64,000 nt of DNA from Sorangium cellulosum So ce56. GTDB lineage: Bacteria > Myxococcota_A > Polyangia > Polyangiales > Polyangiaceae. The notes below the pieces were generated by a model that saw nothing but the letters and a program-made list of their open reading frames with translations, did no database searches and was not told where the DNA came from. The translations under genes were made by a program, and so were the position numbers. How positions within the stretch are numbered: position 1 is the first letter of the stretch; every line of letters begins with the position of its first letter. Positions 17,530 to 25,363 of this stretch are shown here, in pieces. The stretch is taken from contig NC_010162.1 of the NCBI RefSeq assembly GCF_000067165.1, positions 4,732,501 through 4,796,500 of the forward strand, written 5' to 3'.

Positions 17530-17610
17530 GGTTCGGTGAAGTTCACCGGTGAAATCCGCGCCCGGTGCCGGTGAAACCCGCATCCGACGCCGGTGAAGTT
17601 CACCGGTGAA
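17530..17610. repeat. IS21 terminal repeats (GGTGAAGTTCACCGG)
   Basis: GGTGAAGTTCACCGGTGAA occurs twice, and the partial form CCGGTGAAACC once between them; TTCACCGGTGAA is itself palindromic. Repeated sites near the tip are usual for IS21 transposase binding. Copy 1 has a single unit at about 14838. Confidence 0.65.
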
Positions 17611-17618
17611 GAGGCGGC

Positions 17619-18371
17619 TCAGTGCTTCTTGGCGCGGCGCTGCTTGATGCGGGAGGCGCTCAGCTCCTTGGCTTCCTTGAGCCGGTAGCTCTCGGCCTCG
17701 ATCTCGATCACCTCGGCCCGGTGCACGAGCCGGTCGACGAGCGTGACGACGCAGGCGGCGTGCGGGAAGACCTGGCCCCAGTCGGAGAAGGCCTTGTTCG
17801 TGCTGAGCAGGATCGGCTTCTGCGCGTCGTAGCGACGAGTGACGACCTCGAACAGCAGGTCGGCGTAGCGGCCATCGTAGGAGAGATAGCCGACTTCATC
17901 GATGCAAAGAAGGGCGGGAACCGTGTAGCGGTGCAGCCGGCGCGCGAGCGCGGCCGAGGACTCCTGCGCGGCGAGGTCGGCGAGCATGTCGCTCGCGGTC
18001 GAGAAGCGGACCGTGTGACCGCGGATGACGGCCTAGTGGGCGACGTTCTTCAAGATCATGGTCTTGCCGACGCCGTTGGGGCCGACGAGCACGGCGTTGT
18101 GGCCGGCGGTGATGAAGCCGGGAGCGAAGAGGTCGTCGACGGCCTCGCGGTCGATTTTCTTGGGCCAGGACCAGTCGAAGTCGGCCATGGGCTTGAAGGC
18201 GGCTACGCGGGAGTTTTTGATGCGGCGTTCAAGGCTGCGCTTGTGGCGCTCGCGCTCCTCGATGGCGAGCACCTCGCGAAGCCAGGGCTTGTCGGCGAGC
18301 TCCTCCCAGCACGCGAGCAGACCAAACAGGCCGAGGCGGGCCTTCGTCTCGGTGGGCGTTAGATCGGTCAT
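17619..18371 (-). pseudogene. istB: istB copy 2, same in-frame TAG
   Basis: Nearly identical to istB copy 1, but nine bases are deleted near the start (KARLGLFGLL instead of KARLKGLGLFGLL). The TAG at 18033-18035 falls at the same place, KNVAH*AVIRG, between Walker A and Walker B. Sharing of this stop by two copies means it was already present when the element was duplicated. The product before the stop is 112 residues and lacks the Walker B half. Confidence 0.85.
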
Positions 18372-19870
18372 GGCGTCGGGTCCTTCTTCAGGGCGTCGTA
18401 GGTGGCGAGCGAATGCGGCGTGACGACGAGGGCGGCGTGCTGGCCGCGCGTGACGGGGATCGAGATCGGAGGCGGGAGGTGGCGCTCGGAGCGGCGGCGG
18501 TCGATCACCTGGCGCACGGCGCCAACGTGGATGGTGTCGCGCTCGAGCACCTCGACGAGCGCCTCTTCGAGCTCGGCGGCGCCGACGGCGTCGAGCAGGT
18601 GCAGAAGCCGGGCGATGGCGCTGCCGACGTTGTCTCCACGCTCGGCGAGGATGCGCAGGAATGCCTGGCTGCTGCGGGCGGCGCGGGCGAGGCGATCGAG
18701 GCCGCGATGCTCGCGGGCGCGGCGCTTCTCGTCGACCAGGCGCTGGATGTGCACGGGCTGCTCGATCTACTGGCCGCGGTCCCGCGAGCGGACATGGGTC
18801 GCGACGATCTCGTTGCCGTCGGCGATGCGCACCTGCTCGAGGTCGGCGAGGACGACGAGCGTGCGGCTGGTCCGGTCGTGGGGAGCCGAGTAGTCGTTGA
18901 GATCGAAGCGCGCGTAGGGGGTCTTTCCGACCTCAACCTCGACGCGCTCGTGGGCTGGAAACGGCGTGTCGGGGTGCCCGAGCAGCACGTCACGCTCGTC
19001 GTCGAAGGCCTGGCGCACGGTGCGGGCGCGGTCCTCGACCCAGGAGCGATCGAGCGCGGCGGAGCTGGCCCATTCGGTCGCTTGTCGGTTGAGGTCGCCG
19101 AGGTCGGCGTAGGTCCGGGCCTCGAAGAACGCCTCGCGGACGTAGCGGATGGCGCGCTCGACGCGGCCCTTCTCGTTGCCGCGGGCGACGGCGACAGGGC
19201 GCGGCTCGAAGCGGTAATGCCCCGAGAGCTCCAACAGCATGGGGTGGAACCGGATCGCGTCGCCGTGACGCTCCACGACAGCGCTCTTGAGGTTGTCGTA
19301 GAGCAGCACGCGCGGGACGCCGTCCATGTCGGCGAACGCCTCGACGTGCCCGCGCACGAAGAAGGGCATCGCCGCGCTCGGGAAGAAGCGCAGGAAGATC
19401 CGCCGCGAGTAGCTGAGCACCATGACGAAGGCCCAGAGCGGGCGCAGCGCCCGGCCGACAGCCAGCTTGCCGAAGTGCGCCCAGTCGACCTGCGCTTGCT
19501 CGCCGGGCAGCGTGCGCAGCCGCTGAAATGCCTCTGCCGGTTTCTTGGGGCGGAGACGGCCGATCACCCGGCGCAGATGATCGGGACCGCCCGGATAGCC
19601 GCGCTCCTTGAGCATGCCGAAGAGACGACTGGAGCGCAGCGAGGGATACTTGCCGAGCTGCTCGACCAGGAAGGGCACGAACGGGTCGACCATCGACGGG
19701 CGCGGCGCGACGACCTTCGGGTCGACGCCCGCTTGCCCGAGCACGCGCTGAACGGTGGTGTGGTGCAGCCCGAGCTGGGCGGCAATGGTGCCCACGGGCC
19801 ACTTCTCACCGTGGTAGAGGCGCAGAACCTCGGCCTCCTCTCTTTCGCGATCACCACCGCCTCCCGTCAC
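18368..19870 (-). pseudogene. istA: istA, IS21-type DDE transposase with in-frame TAG
   Basis: IstA is the DDE integrase of IS21. It has an N-terminal helix-turn-helix (VGTIAAQLGLHHTTVQRVL) and the catalytic fold QVDWAHFGKL (Asp), LLYDNLKSAVVERHG (Asp) and NEKGRVERAIRYVREAFF (Glu). A C-terminal DNA-binding tail follows. TAG at 18767-18769 interrupts the tail (RSRDRGQ*IEQPVHIQRL), and the same frame then continues to the natural stop at 18368. The catalytic core precedes the stop, so a truncated enzyme could form. The true start is unclear: GTG 19870 is in frame and sits exactly at the junction with foreign DNA. Confidence 0.82.
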
Positions 19871-19871
19871 C

Positions 19872-20034
19872 GCGCACCGGCGCGCGTCGCTGCGTGCAAG
19901 GTGAAGCCATCGAGCGCAGCGCACAGCGGCTTATCGTACGCGAGCGCGCTCGGAGAAGACGGCGAGAGCCCGCGGAGCCATTGCGGGGCGACGACGTGTG
20001 GCGCGGCTCTCGTCCGGAGACGGCGGAGGCACAG
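19872..20034. repeat. 163-bp direct repeat, copy A
   Basis: By eye this differs at one base (GGGCGACGACG versus GGGCGATGACG) from 23563-23725. Both copies carry the same frameshifted transposase piece and have identical end points. Confidence 0.88.
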
Positions 20035-20165
20035 AGCGCTGCCTCGGGCTCGTCGTCCTCCTCGACGTCGTGATCGATCTCGAGATGCCCGTGCTGCCGG
20101 AGGTAACGGAGCATCCGCTCGACGGCGTGCTCTAGGACCTGACCGACCGCGCGCGGATCTCGTGA
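19872..20165 (-). pseudogene. IS91-like (Y2-type) transposase fragment A
   Basis: Minus-strand frames read QVLEHAVERMLRYLRQHGHL, CASAVSGREP and then, after a frameshift, PQWLRGLSPSSPSALAYDKP and LDGFTLHAATRAGA. These are consecutive pieces of the putative IS91/IS801-like transposases common in Sorangium. The catalytic Tyr region is missing. It is cut at one side by istA (19870) and joined at the other to a TPR gene fragment. Bases 19872-20034 are repeated at 23563-23725. Confidence 0.6.
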
Positions 20166-20475
20166 CACTCGGAGGTCGCTTCGTCAGGCCCAGCGCGCGC
20201 TCGTGGGCGGCGAGGGCTCGCGGGTAGTCCCCCATGTCGTCGAGCAGCGAGGCCATGTTGGTGAGCGACGAGGCGAGCACGGGGTCGGGCGCCGCGACCT
20301 TCTCCCGGATGGCGATCGCGCGCTCGTAGGTCGCGATGGCCTCTGCGTGCTCGCCCGCGTCCGTGAGCGCCATGCCCAAGTTGTAGAGGTCGCGGCCGAC
20401 CTCGGGGTGGTCGGCGCCGAGCGCCTTCTCGAGGATGGCCAGGGCGCGCTCGAGCTGGTGATCCGGGCGGCGCCG
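20166..20475 (-). pseudogene. Tetratricopeptide-repeat fragment
   Basis: The minus strand reads LERALAILEKALGADHPEV, NLGMALTDAGEHAEAIATYE, and NMASLLDDMGDYPRALAAHE: two full TPR/kinesin-light-chain-type repeats and part of another. Myxobacterial Ser/Thr kinases often end in such repeats. There is no start, no kinase domain and no proper end; the downstream side runs into the IS91-like fragment at about 20166. It is a broken gene end. Confidence 0.65.
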
Positions 20476-20555
20476 TCGCGTACGCCCGCATGCTGCCCAC
20501 CTGGGACGAGGGCCTCATCCCGTGCGTGCCCGCGAGCGCGGTCCATTCGTGGTGA

Positions 20556-23045
20556 TCACGCGCGACCGCGATAGATCGAGTCGATGTGGAGCACGCGCTT
20601 CGGATGCTTGAGGAAGCGCCGCTCGCGCTCGGTGTGATGAACGGCGTGCCCGCGGACGCCGTGCAGCGATTGGTGCTCCCCGCACGCGGCGACGAGCCGG
20701 TCGATGGAGCTCGTCGGCAATCCGCAAATGGATACGTCGAGGAGCTCGAGCGCCGGATGCTCGCGCAAGAGGCGCTCGAGCTCCGTCACGTCCGGATCGA
20801 GCCGGTTCTTCTTCTCGCCCAGGTCGCGCGTGCTGAGATACGTCCCGAGATCCAAGCTGCGGAGCTTTTCGCAGTGTCGAAGGAGCGCGCGCGTGAGCCG
20901 CGAGAGGTCCGGCCCCTCGAGCCCGATCGAACCAAGATCGAGCCGCTCGAGATTTCCGAGAGCGCCGGTCTCGAGGATGTCCACGAACACGTCGAGGCCT
21001 CCGTTCCCGAAACGATTGAGCGACAACGACAAGGAGACGAGCGAGCAAGGCGCCGGGAGCGCCTTCGTGAGCAACGGACGCAGCGCCGAAAGGCTGCGCT
21101 CGGAGAGCGCGTTGGCCGATGCATAGACGTGCCGCAAATGGAGCACGCCGTCCGCGGACTCGAAGGCGCGCGAAAGCGCCTCGATGCCCTCGTCGAAGAG
21201 CCCGGTGTTGTGCACGTCGAGCAGGTGAAGCGTCCGGTTCTTGGCGAGGAGGCGACCGAGGTGCGCCCCTCCTTCGGTGCCCAAGGGGTTTCGCTTCAGC
21301 CACAGCGCGCGGGCGTGCACGTTCCCCTCGAGAGCGCCCGCGAGGATGCCCATGGCCTCCGGCCCAATGCCATTGCCAGCGAGATACCACGTCTCGATCT
21401 CGGCGCGCGGGTTCGCCATGAGCCGCGCCAACGCCTGCGCGCCGGCGACGGAGTCGCCTTCGCAGGCGATGTTGTTCCCGAGCAGGAAGTGGCGCACGCG
21501 TCCCCAGCGTGGCGCACGCTCGGCGAGGAACGGCCGCTCGACCGCCTCGCACAGCTTCGCGATGTGGTCCGGGCCCACGACCTGTTTGCAGAGGTCCATG
21601 CGCTCATCCGGGAAATAGGCGCCGCGCGTGAACACCAGCGGTGCTTCCGTGGAGTCGCACGCCTCCGGGGCCAGCCGCTCCGGGTCTCCGAGGAACTCGA
21701 AGAACGGCGCGAGCTCCTCCGCGGGAGCCACTTCGACCGGCATGGCCTCCGGATAAGCGATCGCCATCGACACCGGCTCTCCCTTCACGAAGCGTTGGGG
21801 GCCGATCGTACGGTGGGCCAAGTGCAGGGTGCAGCTCAGCGCCTTCGGCTGCGGCTCGGTGTCCTTTTTCGCGTGGGCCGTCGAGCGAAGCTTACGGATG
21901 AGCTCGCGGAAGCGCGAATAGCTCCCCTCGGCCGTCTTTCCGTGCTCGACCGGGAAGAGCTGCAACGCGATCTGATTGGCGATCGGGTCCGTCAGCAATT
22001 GGCGATTCGTGTTGGCGGGCAGGTTCAGCGCGGTGTCCGACACGGGAAGCCCGAGGTCCAGGGCGCGGCGGTCCGCGTCCAGGCGCTCGGCGACGAGCGC
22101 CACGTAGCGCGTCGTATCGACGACGCCTCCGAGCTCGTCGTCGTCGAGCGCCGGGGAGAGGGGCTCGGGATAGAAGCGCCGCGTCTCGAGCGCGTAATAG
22201 CCGCTGATCTCGGCCATGTCCCGCGCGCTGAGCACGGGCGCCGCCGCCGCCGTCGCGCGCACGACCTCACCGAGATGGTCCTCGCGCGAAGTATGAAACA
22301 CGACATCGGCGCCGAGCTGCTGCGCCCAACGCAAGAGCACCACGGCGGGCGAGACCCCGAGCGCGGCTGCGAGGCGCACGAGCGGCGCGAAATCGAAGTA
22401 CTGGCCGCGCGCGAACACCGTGTGACCTTGCACGCGAATGCCTTCCGAGCGGCAGAGCCCGAGCAGCGGCTGGACGGGGCCGACGAAGGGATGGAGCTCG
22501 ATCTGATTGAGCGCGGGGCGACGGCACGGCGGGCCACCCCCGAGCCCATCGCAAAACGCCAGGAGCGCTGAAAGCCGCGTCGCCGAGTAGTTGGAGACGC
22601 CAATCTCCTTCACCAGGCCGCGGTCGGCGCAGGCGCTCAGGGCGCGCCACATCGCGCCGGGGAGCGGGCGATGGAGGAGCACCACGTCGAGCGCGCGCCC
22701 GAGCCGCTCCGCCGAGCTCTCGACGGCGCGGATGGTCTGATCGAAGATCAGGTTCTTGAAGATCTTGGTGCACACGCGGATCGGGCCCGCCTCGGGATGC
22801 GCGGCCTCGAAGGCGCACACGGCACCGAACACCGCGCCCTCGTTCTTGTAGAGGTGCGCCGTGTCGATGCTGCGAACCCCGGCCTCGAGCGCTCGCGTGA
22901 CCGCCCGAGCGGCCGCCTCGCCGCTCACGCGGTAAGTCCCGAACGCGAGCTCGGGCGCGCGCTTCGGCGCCTCCCGCGCGTCCGAGTCCGAGGGAGAGAA
23001 GGATGGTGTGTCGGTGCCCGAAGAAGGAGATGGCTCGTTCGTCAT
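20556..23045 (-). CDS. Aldo/keto reductase fused to a leucine-rich-repeat domain
   Basis: An 829-residue protein in one clean frame. Residues 30-300 form an aldo/keto-reductase barrel with the full catalytic tetrad: Asp61 and Tyr66 in SIDTAHLYKNE, Lys94 in VCTKIF, His125 in VVLLHRP, plus GVSNYS and NQIELHPFV. A middle region (about 300-490) of unknown fold follows. From about 510 there are RNase-inhibitor-type leucine-rich repeats such as VRHFLLGNNIACEGDSVAG, ETWYLAGNGIGPEAMGILAG and RALWLKRNPLGTEGGAHLG. The start ATG at 23045 has a strong GGAGGA site. There is no signal peptide, so it is cytoplasmic. The two halves suggest an NADPH-dependent oxidoreductase guided by a protein-binding solenoid; the substrate is unknown. 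It is boxed in by duplicated IS91-like fragments. Confidence 0.88.
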   Translation of the reverse strand: MTNEPSPSSGTDTPSFSPSDSDAREAPKRAPELAFGTYRVSGEAAARAVTRALEAGVRSIDTAHLYKNEGAVFGAVCAFEAAHPEAGPIRVCTKIFKNLIFDQTIRAVESSAERLGRALDVVLLHRPLPGAMWRALSACADRGLVKEIGVSNYSATRLSALLAFCDGLGGGPPCRRPALNQIELHPFVGPVQPLLGLCRSEGIRVQGHTVFARGQYFDFAPLVRLAAALGVSPAVVLLRWAQQLGADVVFHTSREDHLGEVVRATAAAAPVLSARDMAEISGYYALETRRFYPEPLSPALDDDELGGVVDTTRYVALVAERLDADRRALDLGLPVSDTALNLPANTNRQLLTDPIANQIALQLFPVEHGKTAEGSYSRFRELIRKLRSTAHAKKDTEPQPKALSCTLHLAHRTIGPQRFVKGEPVSMAIAYPEAMPVEVAPAEELAPFFEFLGDPERLAPEACDSTEAPLVFTRGAYFPDERMDLCKQVVGPDHIAKLCEAVERPFLAERAPRWGRVRHFLLGNNIACEGDSVAGAQALARLMANPRAEIETWYLAGNGIGPEAMGILAGALEGNVHARALWLKRNPLGTEGGAHLGRLLAKNRTLHLLDVHNTGLFDEGIEALSRAFESADGVLHLRHVYASANALSERSLSALRPLLTKALPAPCSLVSLSLSLNRFGNGGLDVFVDILETGALGNLERLDLGSIGLEGPDLSRLTRALLRHCEKLRSLDLGTYLSTRDLGEKKNRLDPDVTELERLLREHPALELLDVSICGLPTSSIDRLVAACGEHQSLHGVRGHAVHHTERERRFLKHPKRVLHIDSIYRGRA

Positions 23046-23087
23046 GATGGTCCTCCAGTCGCGCGGCCCGTGGGGACTTCAGGAACG

Positions 23088-23120
23088 AAAAAGGCCCGCT
23101 CCGAAGTCCGGGGCGGGCCT
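23088..23120 (-). terminator. Rho-independent terminator or attenuator before the AKR-LRR gene
   Basis: On the minus strand an 8-bp GC stem (AGGCCCGC/GCGGGCCT, arms 23113-23120 and 23092-23099) is followed directly by TTTTT. It lies about 45 bases upstream of the ATG at 23045. It either ends a transcript arriving from upstream or acts as a leader attenuator. Confidence 0.65.
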
Positions 23121-23562
23121 GCGAATCGCTAAAGGTGTCTCACGCTACGCTTTGCCCACTGCCCCGTCTCGTTCGCTGCTCGCATCACTCGAGCAGCCGC
23201 ACGTCCACCTGGCGCGTCGCGCGCCGACGCGAGCGGCAAGAGCCGGCGCGTCGCAAGGGGCGGAGTGCATGCAGGAGCGCATATGGCGGTCCTATGCTGC
23301 GCCGACTCTCCAAAAAGTCAAGCGAGCGTGTGAGCGAGACTCGTGCTCCGCAGGCCGTCGCACGGCACCCGCCAGGGGAGGGGGGCGTCGTGGCAGGCGC
23401 GGGGCTCAGCGCGTAGGTAAAAGAAGCTGGATCGCAGCGCGAAGAAGTGTAGCGCAGCAAACCGAAAGGGTGGGGCCGCGAGCGTCGTGATGGCTCGGTC
23501 CTGGGCCGAAAGAGCGTGGTCCGGGGCGGCGCCGAGCGCGCTACGGGGCGCATCGGCATGGT
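23121..23562. other. No gene recognised
   Basis: About 440 bases between the terminator and repeat copy B. No frame has recognisable motifs or a ribosome site. The promoter of the AKR-LRR gene is expected here. Confidence 0.35.
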
Positions 23563-23725
23563 GCGCACCGGCGCGCGTCGCTGCGTGCAAGGTGAAGCCA
23601 TCGAGCGCAGCGCACAGCGGCTTATCGTACGCGAGCGCGCTCGGAGAAGACGGCGAGAGCCCGCGGAGCCATTGCGGGGCGATGACGTGTGGCGCGGCTC
23701 TCGTCCGGAGACGGCGGAGGCACAG
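23563..23725 (-). repeat. 163-bp direct repeat, copy B (IS91-like transposase fragment)
   Basis: Same sequence as 19872-20034 apart from one base. It holds the same frameshifted piece of IS91-like transposase (PQWLRGLSPSS, LDGFTLHAATRAGA) but none of the flanking transposase sequence seen beside copy A. Confidence 0.85.
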
Positions 23726-23727
23726 CC

Positions 23728-24192
23728 GTGACGAGCCCTGAGCGTGCAGGCACTGAGGGGATACGGGCAGCGCGAGCGCTGCTGAGCCTGGTCGAGGAGC
23801 ACTCCGCAGACGACTTCCAGGCCGCCGAGGCGATCCTCGGCGGGCAGAAGGAGCTGGCGCAGGTCCTCCAGCTGCTCCGCGACTTCAAGCGGCAGCAGAG
23901 CCCCACGGACGAGGACCACGGGCCGGTCTCGATCGAGCGGTTGCTCGAAATTGTCAAAGACGAGCTACTCAAGTTGGCCCACGACAATACCGATGTCGAA
24001 AAGAAGCTCCGTGGACTCCTCGGCAAATCTGCGAATGTGCGGCCGGATTCCCCGATCAACGACGTCATCGAGCAAGCGCTCCGCAACATAGATAACCTAC
24101 GCCTCGCGCCTTCCGCGCGAGCGTTCACAATCGCGGAGCTGCTAAGGAACACGTCAGAGGCTGCGGGGGCAGAGCATGAAAAAAAGGATTGA
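23728..24192 (+). CDS. Unknown helical protein, first of an overlapping gene set
   Basis: A 154-residue protein, mostly helical and charged (ALLSLVEEHSADDFQAAEAI, LAQVLQLLRDFKRQQS, IERLLEIVKDELLKLAHDN). The start GTG 23728 lies two bases after the 163-bp repeat; the frame is open slightly further, but that part belongs to the repeat. There is no signal peptide, membrane segment or known motif. Its 3' end overlaps the next gene by 17 bases, and its base composition is a little less GC-rich than its surroundings, so the set was probably acquired. Function unknown. Confidence 0.6.
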   Translation: MTSPERAGTEGIRAARALLSLVEEHSADDFQAAEAILGGQKELAQVLQLLRDFKRQQSPTDEDHGPVSIERLLEIVKDELLKLAHDNTDVEKKLRGLLGKSANVRPDSPINDVIEQALRNIDNLRLAPSARAFTIAELLRNTSEAAGAEHEKKD

Positions 24193-24487
24193 ATCGATTC
24201 TCCGCAGCCTCGCGATCGCAGCAATTGAAGAGAACGTGATCGTGCTGCCGACGTTGCACTCCATCGCGCAGCTCCGGACCACGTGGGCGCCGGTTCCACT
24301 GCCCTACAAGGCCCAGGAATCGCGCCGGCACCTCGCAGAGAGGCTCTTCAAGGACGCGGAGCGCCTCGCGCCCGCGAAGAGCGGGGGCATCACGACGCAC
24401 TTGCTGGCCGAAGGGCTGCGCAGCCCTGCCGACCGAGCGATCGCGGAGACACGTCGTATCAACAGAAAGAAGGCCCATGGCGAGTAG
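24176..24487 (+). CDS. Unknown basic protein, second of the overlapping set
   Basis: A 103-residue protein starting MKKRIESILRSLAIAAIEEN and ending RRINRKKAHGE. It is basic and without membrane segments. The start ATG overlaps the preceding gene by 17 bases and its end overlaps the next ATG (24477) by 11, so the three are probably translated together. No family recognised. Confidence 0.6.
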   Translation: MKKRIESILRSLAIAAIEENVIVLPTLHSIAQLRTTWAPVPLPYKAQESRRHLAERLFKDAERLAPAKSGGITTHLLAEGLRSPADRAIAETRRINRKKAHGE

Positions 24488-25160
24488 GCGACAGCGCCGC
24501 GTGTCACCGCGCGAGAAGCTGCTCGCGGAGGTCGGCCGGCAGGTCGAGCGCCGGCTCGGAGGCTCCGGATCGGAACTCGCCGCCTCCCAGCAGACCCTCG
24601 CCTACCTGAACTGGCTCGCGTGGCACTGAAGCGGCTTTGCGACGGTCCCGGCGTTCTTGAACGCTGCACGAGCCGACATCCTCGCCATCTCGCATGCAGG
24701 CGCGCTCGGGGTGGAGCGCACCGCCCATGTCCACGCCCGGAGCCTTCTGGAGAACCTCGTCCGGCACTGCTACTTCGACTCGCGCCCCTCTCTGTTCGTC
24801 GCGCGTTCCGTCTTCCCCGAGGAGGACGTGAGAGACATTTGGGCCGACCTGCTCAAGGAGATCCAGCGCCTTCCACATGGAGTCCGTTCCCGTGACCTGG
24901 GCGCAGCACCAGCGCGCCGCAGCGCTCCGCGCCTGGCGGGAGCGGAAGCGCAAGCCTTTCCCGACGAGCGACGGCTTGCTCCTCGACACGAGGGGGCTCA
25001 TCCTGGCGGCGAGCCCAAGAACATCAACCAAGCCGTAGACTCCGCTCTAGTACTACAGCCGTACTTGCGGTCCATTTGCGGCTGTAGACGGGCGGACGGG
25101 CACGGATTTCTCGACGATTTTGATGTCTACAGCCGCACCTCGGACCAAGTACGGCTGTAG
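24477..25160 (+). pseudogene. Unknown protein with in-frame TGA, third of the overlapping set
   Basis: The frame opens at ATG 24477 (MASRRQRRVSPREKLLAEVG) and meets TGA at 24627-24629 after LNWLAWH. The same frame then continues with SGFATVPAFLNAARADILAI and HARSLLENLVRHCYFDSRP. The simplest reading is a Trp codon (TGG) mutated to TGA in one longer gene. The later part has a helical ARSLLENLVRH pattern like some HEPN/DUF5677-type proteins, but the match is only impressionistic. The open frame runs on into the inverted repeat at 25047, so the true end is uncertain. Alternatively a 50-residue peptide ends at 24629. Confidence 0.5.
24877..25038 (+). CDS. Possible small basic protein (53 residues)
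   Basis: A different frame starts at ATG 24877 (MESVPVTWAQHQRAAALRAW) and ends at TAG 25036-25038, just before the inverted repeat. The composition is plausible for protein (basic helix, then LLLDTRGLILAA), but no ribosome site is obvious. It may be a fourth member of the overlapping set or chance. Confidence 0.3.
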   Translation: MESVPVTWAQHQRAAALRAWRERKRKPFPTSDGLLLDTRGLILAASPRTSTKP

Positions 25161-25166
25161 TACTAG
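25047..25166. repeat. MITE-like element: 120-bp nested inverted repeat
   Basis: The outer arms (CTAGTACTACAGCCGTACTTG and its complement, 25047-25072 and 25142-25166) match apart from two extra bases in the left arm. Perfect 12-bp inner arms GCGGCTGTAGAC lie at 25078-25089 and 25125-25136. The whole element can fold into one long hairpin. This is the form of a small non-autonomous transposable element; no transposase with matching ends is in the window. Confidence 0.7.
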
Positions 25167-25202
25167 GACACCAATCACGTTGTTCGAGCGAGAAATGAGC
25201 CG

Positions 25203-25259
25203 CCAAGGCGCCAAGTACGCCAAGAACAATTCACAATCTTGGCATCCTTGGCGTCCTTG
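25203..25259. repeat. GCCAAGG-type inverted repeat
   Basis: The left arm 25203-25224 and right arm 25238-25259 pair at 17 of 22 positions; both are built from CCAAG/CTTGG units. It sits between the MITE-like element and the sigma-54 activator stop (25364) and may act as a terminator or be a member of a dispersed repeat family. Confidence 0.5.
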
Positions 25260-25363
25260 ACGGTTCAAATTCCTGCTCTTTTCTGGGGTTTCAACGCGTT
25301 TGTCGCTCTCGGCTCCCGGTGCCGCGAGCGCCGCGCCGCGCACCCTGAGCGCCGCGCCCCCCG

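Larger units (their letters stand above)
17504..19870 (-). mobile_element. IS21-type element, copy 2 (istA-istB, right end missing)
   Basis: It begins with tip TGTTGATGATCGCGGCAA at 17504 and carries istB and istA on the minus strand with the usual ATGA overlap. No inverted copy of the tip is found beyond istA; at about 19870 the sequence passes straight into an IS91-like fragment. The right end is therefore lost, or the istA start lies at the junction. Copy 1 is a shorter direct repeat 2.7 kb away. Confidence 0.85.

Noticed and set aside
14866..19870. Genome-wide recoding of TAG as an amino acid
   Set aside because: Housekeeping genes at the left edge and elsewhere end normally at TAG (for example 236-238 and the kinase-region genes use normal stops), so the TAGs in the IS genes are local.
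23318..23590. 90-codon minus-strand frame continuing the IS91-like piece
   Set aside because: Only the first few residues match the transposase; the rest has no recognisable sequence.
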